A DNA stretch of 64,000 nucleotides, taken from the NCBI GenBank assembly GCA_028829895.1, contig CM054183.1, positions 72,263,071 to 72,327,070 on the forward strand, written 5' to 3'. The position numbers and the translations under genes are program-made. Below, piece by piece: positions 35,190 through 47,544 of the stretch. The first letter of the stretch is position 1; every line of letters begins with the position of its first letter. The notes beneath the pieces were generated by a model. The model was given only the letters and a program-made list of their open reading frames with translations. It ran no database searches and had not been told where the DNA came from. Origin of the DNA: Sinotaia quadrata (lineage: Eukaryota; Mollusca; Gastropoda; Architaenioglossa; Viviparidae).

Positions 35190-36130
35190 TTTGGCCCTAA
35201 TATCAGTTAGAGAATAAAAGTACATTTGCTGTTTGGGCCGTAATATGAGTTAGCGAAGAAGAAGAAGAAAGTACATTTGCTGACTGGGCTGTAATATATG
35301 TTAAAGAAGAAGAATAAGAAAGTACACTTGCTGTTTGGGCCGTAATATCAGTTAAAGAAGAAGAAAGCACACTTGCTGTTTGGGCCTTAATATCAGAGAA
35401 AGAGAAAGTATACTTGGTGTTTTGGCCAAAATATTTGCTGTGTAGGCCGTAATATAAGAGAAGAAGAAGAAAGTACATTTGCTGTGTAGGCCGTAATATA
35501 AGAGAAGAAGAAGAAAGTACATTTGCTATGTGGACCGTAATATCAGTTAGAGAAGAAAAAGAAGAAAGTACATTTGTTGTTTGGGCCATAACACCAGTTA
35601 GAGAAGAAAAAGAAAAAAGTACATTTGCTGTTTGGGCCGAAATATTAGAGTAGAAAGTATGCGAGCTGTTTGGGCCGTAATATCGGTTAGAGAAGAAGAA
35701 AGTACATTTGGTGTTTGGGCCGTAATATCAGTTAGAGAAGAAGAAGAAAGTACATTTGGTGTTTGGGCCGTAATATCAGTTAGAGAAGAAGAAGAAAGTA
35801 CATTTGGTGTTTGGGTCGTAATATCAGATAAAGAAGAAAATACATTTGCTGTTTGGGCCGTAATATCAGATAAAGAAGAAAATACATTTGGTGTTTGGGT
35901 CGTAATATCAGATAAAGAAGAAAATACATTTGCTGTTTGGGTCGTAATATCAGATAAAGAAGAAAATACATTTGCTGTTTGGGTCGTAATATCAGATAAA
36001 GAAGAAAATACATTTGCTGTTTGGGTCGTAATATCAGATAAAGAAGAAAATACATTTGGTGTTTGGGCCGTAATATCAGATAACTACATTTGCTGTTTGG
36101 GCCGCAATATCGGATAAAGAAGAAAAAACA
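35190..36130. repeat. Minisatellite, about 42-bp unit, about 20 copies, with GAA runs
   Basis: The core is gtttgggccgtaatatcaga followed by a variable (GAA)n and AGTACATTTGCT. From 35815 to 36060 units are exactly 42 bp and near-identical. The left half varies in length, partly through the GAA run. It creates 161-codon (+) and 91-codon (-) spurious frames. Confidence 0.93.
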
Positions 36131-36139
36131 TTTGTCATT

Positions 36140-36178
36140 CTGGTCTTGTTTTGTCTTGTCTTGTCTTTCCTTGTTTTG
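36140..36178. repeat. (TCTTG)/(TTTTG) short tandem repeat
   Basis: This is a pentanucleotide-like tract of T, C and G, followed by unique sequence to 36340. Confidence 0.8.
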
Positions 36179-36344
36179 TTTTGTTTCGCGACGTCATTGA
36201 AGGTGATCGTCGGCAAAACACAATGCTATCTCTGTTTTAATGTCTAGCCTACCCTTATCAGTTTGTCTCTACCCCCTATTAATATTTTTCTTAACTTACT
36301 ATTTTACTTTTGTCCGTAGCATTTCTGTCTCTGTCCCTTCATAG

Positions 36345-36665
36345 TGTCCCGGTATATATTTAAGCTGTCTAGGACTACATCCAAAATGTCCTGGTATACA
36401 CGTAAGCTGTCCAGGTATACACGTACATTGTCATGGTATACACGTAAATTGTCCAGTAACACGTAAGCTGTCCAGGAGTACATGTAAACTGTCCTGGTAT
36501 ACAGGTAAGCGTCCAGTAAAACGTAAACTGTCATGGTATATACATAAACTGTCTTGGTATACACGTAAGCTGTGCCGGAATTTTGTAAAACTGTTTTGGT
36601 GTGCACCCAATATGCCTAGTCTTAATACATATAAATTGTCCTGGTATACACATATCAACTGCCCC
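36345..36665. repeat. Degenerate minisatellite, about 26-30-bp unit
   Basis: About eleven copies share aagctgtccaggtatacacg, with many indels. Confidence 0.82.
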
Positions 36666-36807
36666 AGCATTTCTGTAATGTTGTGGTAATCAATAAATTG
36701 CCTAGAATAGGTGCTGAGTGTCATAGCTCTGAGCTGACTGTTGTTACATGATAAGTACCGGTATGCACTAAGTGGCCGTATATAAAGTGCCCCAGCAATG
36801 ATGATAT

Positions 36808-36862
36808 ATATATATATATATAAAGTACTATAAAAGCACCCCCCCCCTAAAAAAAAAAAAGA
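36808..36862. repeat. Low-complexity (TA)n, C-run and A-run
   Basis: An alternating TA tract is followed by a short spacer, a run of nine C and a run of A. Confidence 0.9.
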
Positions 36863-36879
36863 AGAAAAAAGTCTACATT

Positions 36880-37395
36880 TAAGTTAACTGTCATTAACAT
36901 ATTTAAACTATTCCGCTATTCACAAAGAAACCCAAGTCTACGTTTAACTGTCTTGACACATTTAAGCTGCCCCGCTATTCACAAAGAAACCCAAGTCTAC
37001 GTTTAACTGTCTTGACACATTTAAGCTGCCCCGCTATTCACAAAGAAACCCAAGTCTACGTTTAACTGTCTTGACACATTTAAGCAGCCCCGCTATTCAC
37101 AAAGAAACCCAAGTCTACGTTTAACTGTCTTGACACATTTAAGCTGCCCCGCTATTCACAAAGAAACCCAAGTCTACGTTTAACTGTCTTGACACATTTA
37201 AGCTGCCCCGCTATTCACAAAGAAACCCAAGTCTACGTTTAACTGTCTTGACACATTTAAGCTGCCCCGCTATTCACAAAGAAACCCAAGTCTACGTTTA
37301 ACTGTCTTGACACATTTAAGCTGCCCCGCTATTCACAAAGAAACCCAAGTCTACGTTTAACTGTCCTTACACACACTTAAACTGTCCCGGTGTCC
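36880..37395. repeat. Minisatellite, 59-bp unit, about 8-9 copies
   Basis: The core is gctattcacaaagaaaccca then AGTCTACGTTTAACTGTCTTG. Middle copies are identical or differ at one base, so expansion should be recent. Confidence 0.95.
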
Positions 37396-37689
37396 CGTAC
37401 GATATAGACCGATATGAAGTCCAAACTTTCAAAATAAAATTAAAAAGAGAGAAAAAAATTACAAACATATTCTACCACAAATTAATACATTATAAGGTTA
37501 ATTTGAAATTTCTTACATTTGTATTATTTGCTTTTCATCCTGCAAGTACACTAAGAGATTAACGGATACCGTCTATCCCTAAGGTTGAACTGCAGTACAA
37601 AACGGTAACTCTTAACAGCAGGCTTCCAAACTGTGAACGTTTATTGACAGCCAGCGCATGATCTTTAATACGTGCTTCCAGACAGTATG

Positions 37690-37830
37690 CCGTTAAGTAG
37701 TGAATAATTAGGAATAGTTTATAAAATTGGACACCTAGTGTTGCGTGCCGTTAAGTAGTGAATAAAAATATAATTAGGAATAGTTTATAAAATTGGACAC
37801 CTAGTGTTGTGTGCCGTTAATTAAACGGTG
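37690..37830. repeat. Short tandem duplication, about 64 bp, 2-3 copies
   Basis: The repeated core is aggaatagtttataaaattg then GACACCTAGTGTTG, with GTGCCGTTAAGTAGTGAATA before it. 37396-37690 is unique. Confidence 0.82.
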
Positions 37831-37899
37831 TCATATAACTTACAGTGTTTTTAGTCAGACCTTTCTGTAAGAAAAGACGTACTAATTGTGTCTATATGT

Positions 37900-38640
37900 G
37901 TTTGTATATATTTGTGTCTATGCGTCTGTATGTGTGTTTATATGTGTTGGTATCTGATTGTGTCTGTCTTTATATGTGTGTTGGTATCTGATTGAGTCTG
38001 TCTTTATATGTGTGTTGGTATCTGATTGTGTCTGTCTTTATATGTGTGTTGGTATCTGATTGTGCCTGTCTTTATATGTGTGTTGGTATCTGATTGTGTC
38101 TGTCTTTATATGTGTGTTGGTATCTGATTATGTCTGTCTTTATATGTGTGTTGGTATCTGATTGTCTGTCTTTATATGTGTGTTGGTATCTGATTGTCTG
38201 TCTTTATATGTGCTGGTATCTGATTGTGTCTGTCTTTATATGTGTGTTGGTATCTGATTATGTCTGTCTTTATATGTGTGTTGGTATCTGATTGTGTCTG
38301 TCTTTATATGTTTATATGTGTGCTGGTATCTGTGTCTATTTGTGTCCATGTTTCTGCATGTTTACCTGTGTTTGTATCTGTTTGTCTATGTGTTGCATAT
38401 ATATTTATGTGCATATTTGAATCTGTCTGTCTGTGTATTTGACTCGTTTATATTTATATGTGTATTTGTATCTTTTTGTCTCCATGTATCTATAAGTGTG
38501 TTTACATCTTTTTGTGTCTATATGTCTATATATTTATTTATATGTGTATTTGTATCTGTGATTATGTGCATTTGAGTCTGTATATGTTTATATGTGTTTG
38601 TATCTGTTTAAGTCTATGTGTCTGTTTATGATGATATGTG
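37900..38640. repeat. Minisatellite, 34-bp unit plus decayed flank
   Basis: From about 37960 to 38310 roughly ten units share gtgttggtatctgattgtgt then CTGTCTTTATATGT, some shortened. From 38330 to 38640 the same TATGTGT-rich text decays. (AC)n follows at 38643-38661. Confidence 0.9.
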
Positions 38641-38763
38641 TATAGCGCACACACACACACACTATAGTAAAAGTTTAAAAGTTAAATATGAAATACACAG
38701 TCTCATGCGCCGATGCGAAAACACACACAAGCATATCATATCCACTAGCACATAAGCATGTGT

Positions 38764-38822
38764 GTGCGTGCGCGCTATATGACTACCAAAGTGTGTGCGT
38801 GCGCGCTATATGACTACCAAAG
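38764..38822. repeat. Tandem duplication, about 30 bp, 2 copies
   Basis: The word gcgcgctatatgactaccaa is duplicated. 38822-38980 is unique with no supportable gene. Confidence 0.75.
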
Positions 38823-38989
38823 TGAAAAGAATCAAATATGCCCGACGTGGTGAATGTATTTGTACTAAAACCGTCTTGTGCTCGAATGAATACTTTAATG
38901 AACACTCGAAAGAAACATTTTGCAGAAGAAATGCTTACGATTTACTTACTTTTCTATTGTTCATTTACCGAAGTGTTTCGGAAAGACTT

Positions 38990-39310
38990 GTAATCATGAT
39001 GTCAGCACCTTGGCAAACGCCTGTAAACATGTGGAAGTCTTTTTGTAAAGGCTTGTAATCATGTCAACACCTTGGCAAACGCCTGTAAACATGTGGAAGT
39101 CTTTGTGTAAAGGCTTGCAATCATGATGTCAATACCTTGGCAAACGCCTGTAAACATGTGGAAGTCTTTTTGTAAAGGCTTGTAATCATGTCAACACCTT
39201 GGCAAACGCCTGTAAACATGTGGAAGTCTTTGTGTAAAGGCTTGCAATCATGATGTCAATACCTTGGCAAACACCTGTGAACATGTGGAAGTCTTTGTGT
39301 AAAGGCATGT
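38990..39310. repeat. Minisatellite with dimeric (about 127-bp) higher-order unit
   Basis: Five copies of a ~62-65-bp unit share ttggcaaacgcctgtaaaca. Units with ATGATGTCA alternate with units with ATGTCA, so the true repeat is a dimer. 39311-39714 is mostly unique, with one ~28-bp duplication at 39605-39662. Confidence 0.88.
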
Positions 39311-39714
39311 CAATCCGGTGTGCAGTCAACAGGGCCGATCAGAACAGTCACGCCGCTGACCAGTCAGCCCTGACTCGGTGACGAAAGCGGCGCCAAGTCT
39401 TATAGTCTTTCAAGTTAGTAGGTACAATTCCTGAACATGATGTTTTCGTACATGCAATTGTTCTCGAACATATAATTCCTATACACTAGATCTCAAATAT
39501 ACAATTCCTGCACTCTAGTTTTCGAACATACAATTCTTGTACACTAGTTTCCCAAGGAATGCAGTACAATAGTACAAACAGGGACGCATTTCGGTGTCTC
39601 GTTTAACTTCTGTTTTGTTGCAGGCGGTTGTTTACTTCTGTTTTGTTGCAGGCGGTTGTTTACTCTTGTGACGAGCCAAAGGAAATACCGTAATGCGTCA
39701 AGTAGGGTTGCCTT

Positions 39715-40490
39715 AATATTTAAAGTGACTCAAGCTGGACTGCCGTAATGAATCAGAGTGACTTCATGTTGCACTACCGTAATACGTCAAAGTGACAAAA
39801 GTTGGACTGCCGTAATGAATCAGAGTGACTTCATGTTGCACTACCGTAATACGTCAAAGTGACAAAAGTTGGACTGCCGTAATGAATCAGAGTGACTTCA
39901 TGTTGCACTACCGTAATACGTCAAAGTGACAAAAGTTGGACTGCCGTAATGAATCAGAGTGATTCGTGTTGCACTACCGTAATACGTCAAAGTGACAAAA
40001 GTTGGACTGCCGTAATGAATCAGAGTGATTCGTGTTGCACTACCGTAATACGTCAAAGTGACAAAAGTTTGACTGCCGTAATGAATCAGAGTGATTCGTG
40101 TTGCACTACCGTAATACGTCAAAGTGACAAAAGTTTGACTGCCGTAATGAATCAGAGTGATTCGTGTTGCACTACCGTAATACGTCAAAGTGACAAAAGT
40201 TGGACTGCCGTAATGAATCAGAGTGACTCATGTTGCACTACCGTTATACGTCAACGTGACTGAAGTTGGACTACTATAATAGGCCTACATCAAAATAACC
40301 CAAGTTGGACTGCCGTAATACGTTAAAGTGACTCAAGTTGAGCTGCCGTAATACATCAAAATGACTCAAGTTGGACTGCCGTAATACGTCAAAATGATCC
40401 AAACTGGACTGCCGTAATACGTCAAAGTGACTCAAGTCAGGCTGCCGTAATATGCCTAAGTCAAAATAACTCAAATTGGACTACCGTAAT
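39715..40490. repeat. Minisatellite with dimeric 66/67-bp unit
   Basis: Each unit has two related ~33-bp halves, one with ggactgccgtaatgaatcag and one with gcactaccgtaatacgtcaa. Seven dimers are near-identical at 39745-40250. Beyond that the array decays to single ~33-bp copies. 66 bp is 22 codons, giving spurious frames on both strands. Confidence 0.94.
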
Positions 40491-41284
40491 TCGCCAGACT
40501 AGCTGCACTCTCCTGCACAACACATCAACGTACACCTGACCATGGAAGGCTGTACACATGAATTCGACAAACAAGAATCGGATGAAATCATATGAAGAAT
40601 TACATGTAGACTGGTCAAACAACAGCCTGGGACAGGTAGTGATCAAACCACAGCCTGGAAAACGACGCTGGTGCTTAGTATCAGCGGCGGGTAGATATCG
40701 TACTTCTAATTTTAGCGAGTTCATTGCATGGAGGGCTTGTTGGAATGCAGGCAGACAAATCACAGAATGAATACCGTATTTATCCACTTCGACGAGCCTT
40801 GCTTTTGGTGCAGATCAATACTGTTTATTTATAAATATGTACTGTAAAGTTCGGCGTGTATTCAGTGATATGGTGCTTCACTATTCTTGGTTTATCATAC
40901 ATCTACCGTAGTTATCAAGTGCAAAAGACTTTCTCTCTCGTTCAACTCAGTTCCCGCCATTTTGTTTGCACGGACCCAGTCTCACAACTTTAAGACTGAC
41001 TGAAATATACAAGAAAACACATTTAGGATCCTATTTCATTGTTATTGAGTTTGAGAACTTTGCTCTCTCTCTCTAAAACACATTTAGGATCCTATTTCAT
41101 TGTTACTGAGTTTGAGAACTTTGCTCTCTCTCTCTCTAAAACACAACGAGCTAGAAGCAGTAAACAGTTGTACATCGTTTGTAAAAGCGAGTGTTGCTCA
41201 AGGAATAAATGCTGGTTAAAAGTATTGAAAGCGTCAATACAATGTACAAGAGTTTGTTCAAGTTAAATTATATTACCACTTATA
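40491..41284. other. Mostly unique intronic sequence
   Basis: The sequence is more balanced in composition than its surroundings. A ~63-bp block with (CT)n occurs twice at 41020-41140. Two ~70-codon frames near 40558-40787 overlap on opposite strands and show no recognisable protein. Confidence 0.5.
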
Positions 41285-41610
41285 ACATGCCCAAGTACAA
41301 CCTGTTTTACTTAAGTGTCCAGGTACAATCTGCCTTACTTTGTGCCAGATACAACCTGTTTTAATTTGTGCCAGATAAAATCTGTCTTACTTTATGCCCA
41401 GTAAAAATGGTCTTAATTTGTGCCAGATACAAACCGTCTTACTTTATGCCCAGGTACAACTTGTCTTACTTTGTGTCCGACAACCTGTATTGCTTTATGC
41501 TCAGGCACAGTTTGTCTTACGTTGTGCCAGATAATATCTGTCTTACTTTATGCCCAGGTACAAACTGTCTTAATTTATGACTAGGTAAAATATGTCCTGT
41601 TTTGTGGCAG
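41285..41610. repeat. Degenerate minisatellite, about 27-bp unit, about 12 copies
   Basis: The core is tcttactttatgcccaggta, with indels in nearly every copy. Confidence 0.82.
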
Positions 41611-41619
41611 ATAAACCCA

Positions 41620-42335
41620 ACTCGTGGTATTATTTGGAGTAGGGTCTCCAAAATATCTTGCACTCCACTCGTGGTGTTATTTGGAGTAGGGTCTCCAAAA
41701 CATCTTGCACTCCACTCGTGGTGTTATTTGGAGTAGGGTCTCCAAAACATCTTGCACTCCACTCGTGGTGTTATTTGGAGTAGGGTCTCCAAAACATCTT
41801 GCACTCCACTCGTGGTGTTATTTGGAGTAGGGTCTCCAAAACATCTTGCACTCCACTCGTGGTGTTATTTGGAGTAGGGTCTCCAAAACATCTTGCACTC
41901 CACTCGTGGTGTTATTTGGAGTAGGGTCTCCAAAACATCTTGCACTCCACTCGTGGTGTTATTTGGAGTAGGGTCTCCAAAACATCTTGCACTCCACTCG
42001 TGGTGTTATTTGGAGTAGGGTCTCCAAAACATCTTGCACTCCACTCGTGGTGTTATTTGGAGTAGGGTCTCCAAAACATCTTGCACTCCACTCGTGGTGT
42101 TATTTGGAGTAGGGTCTCCAAAACATCTTGCACTCCACCCGTGGTGTTATTTGGAGCAGGGTCTCCAAAGCATCTTGCACTCCACCCGTGGTGTTATTTG
42201 GAGCAGGGTCTCCAAAGCATCTTGCACTCCACCCGTGGTGTTATTTGGAGCAGGGTCTCCAAAACATCTTGCACTCCACTCGTGGTGTTATTTGGAGTAG
42301 GGTCTCCAAAACATCTTGCACTCCATTACTGGTGT
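41620..42335. repeat. Minisatellite, 47-bp unit, about 15 copies
   Basis: The core is atcttgcactccactcgtgg then TGTTATTTGGAGTAGGGTCTC. Most units are identical. Three adjoining units (about 42128-42268) share the same changes (CACCCGTGG, GAGCAGG). 42336-42889 is unique with a poly(C) run at 42835-42844. Confidence 0.96.
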
Positions 42336-42889
42336 TATCAAAACCTATCAGAAATGAGGTCCCCTCTCATGCAGCTTGTCGATGCTGCCAAAGGATGAAC
42401 CCAGTACTGTCCATGAAATCAACAAAATTATCATCAGCTGGATGTCAGTACTAACAGAGGTCAAACTGTCTGAACCAAACGTAGTTTTTATCTTGGGTTT
42501 CCCGTCCGTTTCTGGTTTGGACGCACCAGTGGAATGTAATTACTCTGGATGGGGGAGATGGGATCGACAGATGGGGTGGACTAGCAAAGGTTTCGATCGG
42601 ATATAAGTTGGATATCTGTGTGCAGTTCTGGCCAAACAACAGCCTAGTATTTCTCAAGTGTTAGCTAACTAAATCTTAGCATGCACATTGGACCCAATGT
42701 ATTCAACAGACTAGCCCCTATGCATAGTCTTCATCTGTGAGTATTATCGAACACCCTGAAAGTTTTCACCGTAAGATAGGTTCCTAAAAGATCGAACCTG
42801 GACTGTTTTGAGTGAAATGAATATAAGGCTTGAACCCCCCCCCCTTTCAATTAATGTGTACAATAGACTCGATTTGATTACCACGCCCC

Positions 42890-43060
42890 AATTAACGTAC
42901 ATATGGCCTAAACCCCCAACTAACAACTAATTTGTACATATGGTCTGAACCCCCAACTAACAACTAATGTGTACATATGGCCTATACCCCCAACTAACAA
43001 CTAATGTGTACATATGGCCTAAACCCCCAACTAAAATGTACATTTGTCTTGAATCCCCAT
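42890..43060. repeat. Minisatellite, about 37-bp unit, about 4-5 copies
   Basis: The core is cccccaactaacaactaatg then TGTACATATGG. Confidence 0.85.
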
Positions 43061-43109
43061 TAATTTACATGTGGTTGGAACCCCCAATTAAATGCAGATA
43101 TAGTTTAAA

Positions 43110-43345
43110 TCTTCTTTCTATGTACACTGGCTTGAAGCCCAGATTAATATACATATAGCATAAATTCCCACTGCACAATCTGGCTTGAAGCCCAGATTAA
43201 TATATAGCATAAATTCCCACTGCACAATCTGGCTTGAAATCCAGATTAATATATAGCATAAATTCCCACTGCACAATCTGGCTTGAAGCCCAGATTAATA
43301 TATAGCATAAATTCCCACTGCACAATCTGGCTTGAAACCCCAACT
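43110..43345. repeat. Minisatellite, about 49-bp unit, 5 copies
   Basis: The core is tggcttgaagcccagattaa then TATATAGCATAAATTCCCACTG. 43346-43734 is unique. Confidence 0.9.
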
Positions 43346-43734
43346 AAACTATGCACTGGAGGTATTCCTAATCAGAGAATATATTGGTTGTGGCTGTATG
43401 TATATGGCGTATACTCCCAAACATGTCATGCTAAAATATTCGAATAATATTAAATTATCAGCTGAAGAAAAGAAACACGAATATTCCAACATTTGGTTTA
43501 ATGTTTTGATAATATGCACAAGCAGCTCGCACGAACTGCAACGCAGTAATAAAATGGAATAATGACGACATTGTTAAATCACTTCCATAATAAACAGCAT
43601 CGAAAGGCCGTAACAAAGAACGTTAAACCTACATCCTAATACATTCAGTAACTTTCAATTATAAAGGATTACAAAATACGGTTATAGATCTACAGCATGA
43701 AGTTACAACAGTACACATTGTGTGAATTCAAAAG

Positions 43735-44035
43735 CACACAAAAGGTCTGTAACACGACCCATTGTGCGAATTCAAAAGCACAGAGTAGGCCTTTAACACG
43801 ACACAATTAGATACAATGAGCGAATCAAAAGCACACCTTAAGCCTAGCATAATAGAAACTATACACACTAGAATCATACAAATAAATAGGTTTACAGATT
43901 GATAAAAATGGTACAAAGAGGACGAATCAAAAGACACATCAGAACTCAACTTGATAAAAATGGCACACAGTTGACGAATCAAAAGACACATCAGAACTCA
44001 ACTTGATAAAAATGGCACACAGTTGAAGAATCATA
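43735..44035. repeat. Degenerate repeat, about 50-60-bp unit
   Basis: Loose copies of gacgaatcaaaagacacatc end in two near-identical 52-bp units at 43945-44030. Confidence 0.75.
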
Positions 44036-44140
44036 CAGATGCACAGGTTTCCAACAGATAAATATGGTGCACACATGAAAACTAAATTTCTGTTAGAGAT
44101 GCGAAAGGAGGAAGAACTAAAAAAAGTGTGACGAACACAA

Positions 44141-44467
44141 CATGGGAAGGCGTATTCACAAAATCGCCATAGACAACATGGGAAGGCGTATTCACAAAAT
44201 CGCCATAGACAACATGGGAAGGCGTATTCACAAAATCGCCATAGACAACATGGGAAGGCGTGTTCACAAAATCGCCATAGACAACATGGGAAGGCGTATT
44301 CACAAAATCGCCATAGACAACATGGGAAGGCGTATTCACAAAATCGCCATAGACAACATGGGAAGGCGTATTCACAAAATCGCCATAGACAACATGGGAA
44401 GGCTTATTCACAAAATCGCCATAGATAACATGGGAAGGCATATTCACAAAATCGCCATAGACAACAT
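44141..44467. repeat. Minisatellite, 36-bp unit, 9 copies
   Basis: The core is catgggaaggcgtattcaca then AAATCGCCATAGACAA. Units are of exact length with only a few substitutions. As 12 codons, the unit opens long frames on both strands; I regard these as artefacts. Confidence 0.96.
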
Positions 44468-44474
44468 GCCACTT

Positions 44475-44735
44475 ACATAAAGCCTGACAAAAACACTGTA
44501 AAAGTACTCCAGGCGTATTTTAACAGGGAGATGCAAAGCCTGATAAAAACACTGTAAAAGTACTCCAGGCGTATTTTAACAGAGAGATGCAAAGCCTGAG
44601 AAAAATACTGTAAAAAAGAATACTTCACGTGAATTATATCATAGAGGTGCAAGCCTGACAAAAAGTACTATAAAAAATACCTCCAGGTGTATTTTAACAG
44701 GGAGATGCAAAGCCTGACAAAATACTGTAAAAGTA
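44475..44735. repeat. Minisatellite, about 56-bp unit, about 4-5 copies
   Basis: The core is actgtaaaagtactccaggc then GTATTTTAACAGGGAGATGC. Confidence 0.88.
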
Positions 44736-44834
44736 GGTGCCTATAAAATATGTTCTAGGGTGGGAGTGGGTTGAACTTATATGCAAAGAACGTTGGAATG
44801 AGGTGTACAGAATGAATATTTACCCATAACTCTA

Positions 44835-45780
44835 TTGTTTTTTTCTCTTTTTTTGCATGCACAAGTACACCGGATTGTGTTGTAATGTTGGGGGGGGGGG
44901 GCGCGGTGGGAGGTGGGGAGTTGCATGCGCAAGTACACCGGAATGTGTAATAATGTAATAATGTTGTGTTCTTTTTCTTTTCCATTGCAAACATATGCTG
45001 TAATGTGCTATAAGAGATGATTATCTTTAGTACTATAAAAAATTAAGCAAAAGCATGCCGGAATATAATGTGGGGATATTTTCTCAAAACAATATGTACT
45101 TTTTTGATGTTTCAATGCAAAATTATACCGGAATATAATGTGGGGATATTTTCTCATAACACTATACTTTTTGTTGTTGTTTCAATGCAAATTTATGCCG
45201 GAATGTGTTTTGGAGAACAGTTCTCTATAAAAATTCATTTAAAATTACGCTGAGCGGTATAGTGAAGATACTAGTTCCCAATTTAATTTTGGTTTTGTAT
45301 GCAAAATGCAAGAAATATTGTATGGATATATACTCATAACACTATTATTTTTTTTATTGTTTTTTTCAATGTGAAAGTAGGTCGAAATGTGTTGTTAGTG
45401 AATGGTGATCCATAACTCTTTATTTAAAACTAAAACGTAAAAGTACGCCAAGATGTGTTGTAAGAGTTGGTCGCCCATAACAGTTTTATTTTTGTATGCA
45501 AAGTACGCCGGAATGTGTTAGGTCTGACAGTACATTACACTATTTTTTATTTTTTGTATGCAAAGTACGACGGAATGTGTTAGGTTTAGTACACTACACT
45601 ATTTTTTAATGCAAAGTACGCCGGAATGTGTTAGGTTTAGTACACTACACTATTTTTTAATGCAAAGTACGCCGGAATGTGTTAGGTTTAGTACACTACA
45701 CTATTTTTTGTATGCAAAATACGCCGGAATAGTATAGTGTACTAAACCTTTTTTAATGCAAAAGTACGCTGAATAAGTGG
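44835..45780. repeat. Minisatellite, about 51-80-bp unit, about 11 copies
   Basis: Units share a gcaaagtacgccggaatgtg core. The left copies are long and diverged; those at 45540-45710 are 51-bp and nearly identical. A run of 12 G lies near 44890. 45781-46190 is unique. Confidence 0.85.
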
Positions 45781-46194
45781 TTGCCCATTGCAATGTTCAT
45801 TCTCTCCTCACTTTCCAACCACTTTTCACATGACTCTTCTAAAAGATGGAAGGGAGGTGGATTTTAGTTAAGTGATCAAACATCTAGAATTTCATAAATA
45901 GAAATGCATTTGATCACTTTTCTATTCCTCTAGTTACTCAACCTCCAACTAGATGTTCAATCAAATTACAAATTGATGTCCACAAAGAATTAAACTAAAA
46001 CAATTACTTAGTTAATTTAATCATTTATAACAGGTATGTTTATGGCTTCAACACCAAAACAAATTAATCCAGGTTTCAAACACCAAATAAAACATGTAGT
46101 GCAAAAATATATAATATATTGCAATCTTTACAGTTGTCATCTATTGTTTGCTTAACATAAAATTTCCAGGACATGAAGTGGTCCGCAATGTGAT

Positions 46195-46505
46195 CGTGTT
46201 TACTTCGCTATCCCACACACTACGCGTTTGCTTCGCTATCCTGCACACTATCACGTTCGCTATCCTGCATAGTACCGAATTTGATGCACTATCCTGCACA
46301 GAACCGAGTTTGCTTAAGTATCCTGCACACTGCAGCGTTTGCTTCACTATCCTGCAAACTACAGCGTTTGCTTCACTATCCTGCACACTACAGCGTTTGC
46401 TTCACTATCAGCGTTTGCTTCACTATCCTGCACACTATCGCGTTTGCTTCACTATCCTGCACACTCGCGTTTGCTTCACTATCCATCACAGTACCGCGTT
46501 AGCTC
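46195..46505. repeat. Minisatellite, about 29-bp unit, about 10 copies
   Basis: The core is gcgtttgcttcactatcctg then CACACTA. Confidence 0.9.
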
Positions 46506-46654
46506 TCATTGAAATCACAATCTATATGAAGGCGAGCTGTCCCTCACATTCACGCTAACTAAATATAATCTTAGTAGTACAACTCGCTAGTGAAGAATTA
46601 CCAGGGGCCATGCTGAGAAAAACGTCTTCATGCATTACGAAATAAAATAACAGT

Positions 46655-46810
46655 TCTATTTCTTGTCCTCAATCAACAGTAGGGACTAGACCTCTCCCAG
46701 TGATTTCTACTTCTTGTCCTCAATTAATAGTAGGGACTAGACCTCTCCCAGTGATTTCTACTTCTTGTCCTCAATTAATAGTAGGGACTAGACCTCTCCC
46801 AGTGATTGTC
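46655..46810. repeat. 51-bp tandem repeat, 3 copies
   Basis: The core is agtagggactagacctctcc. Copies are almost identical. 46811-47544 is unique sequence with no gene seen. Confidence 0.92.
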
Positions 46811-47544
46811 AGTCTCACTAAAGCTAACAGAAATGACATTTTAAAAACAAACTTATCAAATGTTGGTTACAAAAAAAAGAAGAGGACTGAGTGAAGCATT
46901 TGTATTTTACCTCTTTGAATTCTATGAAATAGCCTTATCGTCACCACAAAAGATGCAAAGCTAAAACATTTTTCAGTCTCACAAAACATAATGAAAATCA
47001 TGGAACAAAGTAATTTTAATTCATCTTCACCTACCAATTTTAAATGTTCAAATCCTTGTTACCTTTTAACATAAATTAAATCATTCATCCTTGAGAGTGA
47101 TTATAAATTATACTGTCTAACAGGTTTATTCAGACTCCACTCAAACAAGAAACCTTTACGATCTATTCAGATGAGGTATAGGAAAAACGATGGCGTCTGT
47201 AGTGTAGTTACATAATTCAGGCTCTAACATCCTATAGATTACGCCTACACAGTTAATTTTATTACAAGAATGAAGAATTCATAGGAACGGAACGGAGCCA
47301 TTTTAATGCAATGAAATGTAAAGTTCCATTAATTACACCATGATCTGACGGCTTTTCGGATGTAAATGTACCCTGGCATACCCACAAGTATAGGATTTTC
47401 TATTGGTCAAAATGAGAACGATATTTTTATGATCATCATATTTGCTCCTTAATCTCTATTCATGCAATTTTAATGATCGTTTAGACATATCTGTTTAAGT
47501 ATATGTTTTAAGATAATTTTTAAGAAAGCAATGTTTGGGCACAG

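Noticed and set aside
35632..36117. 161-codon frame with repeated VVISDKEENTFAVW
   Set aside because: A 42-bp tandem unit; the repeat continues out of frame on both sides and has non-multiple-of-3 variants.
38795..39058. 87-codon frame near the 39-kb array
   Set aside because: Its end runs into the ~62-bp minisatellite and nothing in it resembles a known protein.
39892..40263. 123-codon Ser/Thr/Cys-rich repeat frame
   Set aside because: A 66-bp tandem dimer; the same repeat is open on the other strand and shifts frame at 67-bp units.
44082..44480. 121- and 112-codon frames on opposite strands (12-residue repeats)
   Set aside because: A 36-bp repeat is open in both strands by chance.
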